This document shows positions 8,712-11,783 of a DNA stretch of 11,783 bases, in pieces. The DNA is taken from positions 1 to 11,783 of the forward strand of contig RFXC01000135.1 of assembly GCA_009921765.1 (NCBI GenBank), in the 5' to 3' direction. Position 1 is the first letter of the stretch. Each line of letters opens with the position of its first letter. The notes beneath the pieces are model-generated. The model was not told where the DNA came from and ran no database searches. It saw only the letters and a program-made list of their open reading frames with translations. A program made the position numbers and the translations under genes. The stretch is from Betaproteobacteria bacterium (GTDB taxonomy: Bacteria; Pseudomonadota; Gammaproteobacteria; Burkholderiales; Burkholderiaceae).

Positions 8712-10864
8712 TATCGCACATCGAGTGCGTAATGCTCGGCGAGCCAGGTCGAGTAGGCCGACATGTCGACGCTGCCCGCGAGCGTTGCCGCACCGTCGTG
8801 GCCGCGCAACAGGTAGGGATAGCGCCGGATCATCGCCTCGGCCCGACTGCGGTCGAGGCCAGCGCCCAGTTGGGCCATGGGCCGGCCGCTGCCCCGAGGG
8901 TCGGCAGACGCCATCGGGCGGGCGCCAGTCGTGGCTTGCCCTGCGGGCGGCGCGCCGGTCCGCTCGCCTGTCGCGAGCGGAATGCGGAACTCGCGATCCG
9001 GACCGGGTGCGATCACGCTGCGCGCATCATGGAGCAGCGGCTCGGTCACCGTCTGCCAGGCGACATCGAGTGCCTTCAGCCCGACCCCGGCCTTTCGCGC
9101 CTGCTCAACCATCCAGCCGAGCGCGACATCTGACAGATCGCCGTTCGCGTGACTGCCGCCGATATCGCCATGGTCTCCAATGAACCCCCGCTCGAGGCGC
9201 CAGCCCCCGGCCGGGGCCGCCTGATCGGGGCCGATCGATTCCAGGGGAAAGAAGCGGCGCTGTTCGTTGAGTGCCACCGCATGCACGACCACGCGCGCCT
9301 GGGGCGGAACGCCCAGATTCCACTGCGCGTTCGCCTGGCCGTTCAAGCCGAACTGCGCCACCGTGTCCCAGAGCCCGATGAAATTGAGCGACACGCAGCG
9401 CTGAAGCGACAGATAGTGGCCGTTACTGATCCGGGCAGCGACGGTATTGGCAAAATCACGCGCCATCGCCGCGCCGCGTGAAAAGCCGATCACATCGACA
9501 TTGACGGGCGCGCCGCGGGTCTCGGGCGAACGCAGTGCGCGATCGAGCACGCCCAGCATGTGATCGACCCGGCGACGCGCGCTCGAGGCCTGCAGGGTAT
9601 CGAACGCATCGGCGCCGATCCCCGAGCCACGGTCCAGGGTCCCCACACCGCTCATGTAGTGGCGGTCGCTCGCGCTGTGGAGGCTGAAAAATTTGGCGAC
9701 GTTTGACAGCGTGTCGCGACCGCTCGCTGGGTCGTTGTTGCCGGTACCGTCAAAGGCAAACAGGATCAGTCCGAGGGGATCGGTCGCCTGAACCGGGTTG
9801 CCGGCCGCATACGCGTGGAGATTCCAACCGGCGGCAAGCCCCAGCGGGTCGGGCTCCAGATAGCGCCCGTGACGGGGATCATAGGTGCGCTGATAGTTGT
9901 CATAGAGCCCGGTCTCACGATCGTGGTACTGGCCGGGCAAGCGCAGCGGCTGGTCGAATCGCCCCTCCTCCTCGAGTACTTCCCCATAGGCGCCCAGCCG
10001 AACCCGCCAGACCGGTCGGCCGGTCTGATCGATCGCCACCTGCGGCGTACCCAGCGGATCGGCGAGCAGCCAGGTGATGGCGGGCGGGCGCGCGCCACGC
10101 CGCCCAGCCGCCGGCGGCTGGAGATCCGGCTCGACGATTGCCACCACCCGGCCCTGCCAGCGGATGAAGTGCCGAGTGATCCGGCCGGCTGCGTCCAGCT
10201 CCGCAACCAGCGCGTTCTGGTGGTAAAGGAAGCGCGTGGTGTGGGGCAGCGGGCCGTGCACCCGCTTCAGCACCCGCTCGCCCAGCGCGTTGTAGCGATA
10301 GTCGATCGCACTGGCGGAGGACGCGGTCTGCTCGCGGGCAGGCAACGCATCGGGGCTGCGCTCGGCCCGCTCGATCCGGCCCGACGCACCGTAGCCCAGG
10401 AGCCAAGGGCCATGGCGACGCGGCCGGCCGGCGGGGTCGGAGGCGGCTGGCAGCACGGATTCGGTACGTCCCGACTCGTCACGCAGCAGCCTGAGGTCGC
10501 CCCCCGGCGAGTAGTGATAGAACGAACGCCGGGTCGGGCCACCCGCGTGCTGCCGCTCACGCACGATCAGCCGGCCCGCCGCATCGAAGCCGAAGCGCTC
10601 CTCGCCATCCAGGCGCTCGATCGCTGCCACCAGGCCGTCATCCCGGCGCCGGATCTCGAAGCGGGCGAGCGACTCGGTGGCGTCCGAGCGAGGCGAGCCG
10701 CCCCTCGCCGTCAAAGCGGCGAAGCGCACGCACCCCCCCGCCCAGCCGCTCGGAGACGGCATCGCCCGCCTGATACTCGACCGACTCGACCAGCCAGACC
10801 GGCTCGGTGCGGTCGGGCAAGACAAGCCCCAGCCGGTGGGGTCGACCCGCAGCGTCATACTCAT
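8708..10864 (-). CDS. Rhs protein C-terminal part with DUF2235/Tle1-like lipase toxin domain
   Basis: A 718-codon frame. Residues 1 to about 60 are a shadow of the upstream Rhs frame; from DATESLARF (61-69) on it is genuine Rhs. YD-type repeats such as RFGFDAAGRL and IDYRYNALGERV run to the Rhs core end, DPLGL (339-343) ... YAAGNP ... DPLGL (362-366). This pair of DP motifs is the conserved autoproteolysis site that frees the C-terminal toxin. Immediately after comes ILFAFDGTGNN (367-377), the start of a DUF2235 alpha/beta hydrolase of the Tle1 phospholipase family. It carries the nucleophile elbow GFSRG with Ser462, GLWDTV with candidate Asp500, and GDHGDIGG with candidate His565. A Gly/Pro/Ala-rich stretch (about 635-670) and a short tail ending in DVRY follow. 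Predicted role: a secreted, possibly type VI-delivered, antibacterial lipase. No immunity gene follows. The true translation start is unresolved because of the frameshift. Confidence 0.85.
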   Translation of the reverse strand: MSMTLRVDPTGWGLSCPTAPSRSGWSSRSSIRRAMPSPSGWAGGCVRFAALTARGGSPRSDATESLARFEIRRRDDGLVAAIERLDGEERFGFDAAGRLIVRERQHAGGPTRRSFYHYSPGGDLRLLRDESGRTESVLPAASDPAGRPRRHGPWLLGYGASGRIERAERSPDALPAREQTASSASAIDYRYNALGERVLKRVHGPLPHTTRFLYHQNALVAELDAAGRITRHFIRWQGRVVAIVEPDLQPPAAGRRGARPPAITWLLADPLGTPQVAIDQTGRPVWRVRLGAYGEVLEEEGRFDQPLRLPGQYHDRETGLYDNYQRTYDPRHGRYLEPDPLGLAAGWNLHAYAAGNPVQATDPLGLILFAFDGTGNNDPASGRDTLSNVAKFFSLHSASDRHYMSGVGTLDRGSGIGADAFDTLQASSARRRVDHMLGVLDRALRSPETRGAPVNVDVIGFSRGAAMARDFANTVAARISNGHYLSLQRCVSLNFIGLWDTVAQFGLNGQANAQWNLGVPPQARVVVHAVALNEQRRFFPLESIGPDQAAPAGGWRLERGFIGDHGDIGGSHANGDLSDVALGWMVEQARKAGVGLKALDVAWQTVTEPLLHDARSVIAPGPDREFRIPLATGERTGAPPAGQATTGARPMASADPRGSGRPMAQLGAGLDRSRAEAMIRRYPYLLRGHDGAATLAGSVDMSAYSTWLAEHYALDVRY

Positions 10865-11783
10865 AGCGCAGCCTCATTCCGTCGCCAAGCGAGCGCTCAC
10901 TGAGCCGGGAAGCCCCGTCGTAACTGAAGTCGTAGTGAATGGACTGCACGCCCAGCCGATGCGTGAGACGGCGCAGACGGCCAGCCTCATCATGGGTTGC
11001 CCGAAGATCGTGCTCCGGGTGATCGAGGCCGACGAGCCGCATTCCGGTCCACAGGAACCGAGTGCCGATACGCGTGCCCGCGGCCGCCTGCTCGCGGAAG
11101 AGCAGCCGCCCGGCAGCATCAAACTCGCGCAGTTCCAGGCTGCCATCGGGCAGGACCATCTTCACCGGATGGCCCCTTGCGTCATGGAACACCTGGCGAA
11201 CCCCGCGCTGCGCCGACCGCTCCTCGATCACCCGCCCGAGGTCATCGAAACGGGTCTCCGTGGTCCGACCGTCCGCATCCATCTGGACCAGCGCGGGGCT
11301 CACGATCAGTAGCCCCAGGGGCAGACTGCCCGTTGGCTGCGTCTCGGCGCCTGGCCCGGACGACCGCATGGTCGGCGAGGGATGGCCCGCCCACGCTAGC
11401 TTTTGAGATGAGTGGTCGCTTACTAATCGACTTAAGACAGGGTGATCGATCGGCACCGGGCGGCCCGCGCCCTGACCGATCGCGGATAGCCGTCCCTGCC
11501 GATCGCGCAGCCACTCGAACACCCGCGCGCCGTGATCCAGACGCGCCAGTTGCCAGCCCGCATCGAAGCGCCGGGTGATCACCAGGCCATCGGCGAGCAC
11601 CTCCCGAACCGGTCGTCCGAGCGGGTCGCGCTCGACGCGGCGGATGATCGACTCCGGGTGGACCACCGCCTCCAGCCGGCGGAGCCGGTCATAGCGGAAC
11701 TCGGTGCGCGCGATCACCGTCGGCCAGGGATCGGGTTGCGCCGCGCCCGCTGCTGGCGTCGGCGTCGGCGTCGGCGTCGGCGT
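10638..11783 (-). CDS. Rhs/YD-repeat protein, upstream part (5' end outside window, frameshifted at 3' end)
   Basis: An open frame from the right edge, read on the minus strand. Upstream of the GTG at 11715-11717 the frame stays open for 22 more codons, coding (Thr-Pro)5 then a linker, so 11717 is not the true start. YD/Rhs repeats are clear: TEFRYDRLRRLEAV, ERDPLGRPVREVLADG, DADGRTTETRFDDLGRV, REFDAAGRLLFRE, YDFSYDGASRLSERS and RYEYDAAGRPHRLG. These build the beta-sheet shell that encapsulates Rhs toxins. The frame holds through LGGGVRALRRFDGEGRLASLG, then becomes non-Rhs (RHRVARPLRDPAPG) and stops at 10638, while Rhs homology resumes in the +1 frame. The two parts therefore form one broken gene, or one needing frameshifting. 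A spacer between repeats (about residues 82-145 of the GTG frame) holds an A/T-rich rare-codon patch. N-terminal PAAR or signal regions are not visible here. Confidence 0.78.
   Translation of the reverse strand, partial: TPTPTPTPTPAAGAAQPDPWPTVIARTEFRYDRLRRLEAVVHPESIIRRVERDPLGRPVREVLADGLVITRRFDAGWQLARLDHGARVFEWLRDRQGRLSAIGQGAGRPVPIDHPVLSRLVSDHSSQKLAWAGHPSPTMRSSGPGAETQPTGSLPLGLLIVSPALVQMDADGRTTETRFDDLGRVIEERSAQRGVRQVFHDARGHPVKMVLPDGSLELREFDAAGRLLFREQAAAGTRIGTRFLWTGMRLVGLDHPEHDLRATHDEAGRLRRLTHRLGVQSIHYDFSYDGASRLSERSLGDGMRLRYEYDAAGRPHRLGLVLPDRTEPVWLVESVEYQAGDAVSERLGGGVRALRRFDGEGRLASLGRHRVARPLRDPAPG
10680..10692 (-). other. frameshift point in the Rhs gene
   Basis: Rhs similarity switches between two overlapping minus-strand frames here. 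Upstream frame: FDGEGRLASLG. Downstream frame: DATESLARFEIRRRDDG. Going from the first frame to the second requires skipping one base (+1), so the sequence has one base too many, or lacks two, relative to an intact gene. The local sequence on the minus strand is TCGCTCGGACGCC. The poly-C run at 10733-10739 is upstream of convincing Rhs sequence in the first frame, so it is not the shift point. Confidence 0.7.
11396..11440 (-). other. A/T-rich rare-codon patch inside the Rhs gene
   Basis: In frame, the codons for VLSRLVSDHSSQKL are dominated by codons that are scarce elsewhere in the window: TTA twice, AGT, CGA, GTA, TCA, TCT, CAA and CTA. The sequence on both sides returns to G/C-ending codons. 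The patch sits in a non-repeat spacer between YD repeats. It contains the 6-bp palindromes GCTAGC (11395-11400) and CTTAAG (11431-11436). No flanking direct repeats are evident. It may be a recent insertion or a recombination remnant. Confidence 0.6.
11755..11783 (-). repeat. GGCGTC hexanucleotide tandem repeat encoding Thr-Pro
   Basis: Four full copies and a five-base partial copy of GGCGTC run to the right edge of the window, so the true copy number is unknown. On the coding (minus) strand they give alternating Thr and Pro, a typical extended linker. Because the unit is 6 bp, copy-number change would keep the reading frame. Confidence 0.9.

Noticed and set aside
10733..10739. Run of seven C as the Rhs frameshift site
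   Set aside because: Rhs-like sequence (GGGVRALRRFDGEGRLASLG) continues in the original frame after the run, so the shift lies further downstream.
9815..10903. 362-codon plus-strand open frame opposite the Rhs gene
   Set aside because: The minus strand has repeated YD/Rhs motifs through the same stretch, and the plus frame has only shadow-type composition.
11755..11783. Tandem repeat as the start of a CRISPR array
   Set aside because: The unit is only 6 bp with no spacers and stays in frame as Thr-Pro codons.

Overview
This is a very GC-rich, densely coding window with strong G/C bias at third codon positions. It looks like a chromosomal segment of a Gram-negative proteobacterium, most likely a betaproteobacterium of the Burkholderiales. 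That assignment rests on the fused isobutyryl-CoA mutase IcmF, the divergent second PRPP synthetase and the overall composition. It is an inference, and genus cannot be read from the window.

Left part (1-5256): mostly housekeeping or accessory metabolic genes. A DHH-family phosphoesterase runs off the left edge on the minus strand (1-968). Diverging from it is a ribose-phosphate pyrophosphokinase (1073-2158, +). The 3' end of that gene overlaps, tail to tail, a kinase-like protein of the aminoglycoside-phosphotransferase (COG2187-type) fold (2113-3273, -). Then come an alpha/beta hydrolase resembling 3-oxoadipate enol-lactonase (3344-4135, +) and a luciferase-like flavin monooxygenase (4195-5256, +). 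These two are co-directional and may be co-transcribed.

Middle (5302-8616, -): icmF, a single 1104-residue protein that fuses a B12-binding domain, a MeaI/ArgK-type G-protein chaperone and the mutase barrel. It keeps the Phe and Gln that distinguish isobutyryl/butyryl-CoA mutases from methylmalonyl-CoA mutase. A hairpin separates it from the convergent monooxygenase gene. A sigma70-like promoter overlapped by a near-perfect 22-bp palindrome lies just upstream and includes the stop codon of the preceding gene.

Right part (8708-11783, -): the most interesting locus. It is an Rhs/YD-repeat protein that ends in the Rhs core autoproteolysis motif and continues directly into a DUF2235/Tle1-like lipase domain with a visible GFSRG nucleophile elbow. 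This makes it a candidate contact-dependent or type VI antibacterial phospholipase effector. The reading frame is broken by a +1 shift near 10680-10692, the 5' end is outside the window, and no immunity gene follows: icmF begins 91 bp downstream. The upstream part contains an A/T-rich patch of rare codons and a GGCGTC tandem repeat encoding Thr-Pro at the window edge.

Apart from the icmF operator and the hairpin, intergenic gaps are short (45-104 bp). I see no tRNA, rRNA, CRISPR or insertion sequence.
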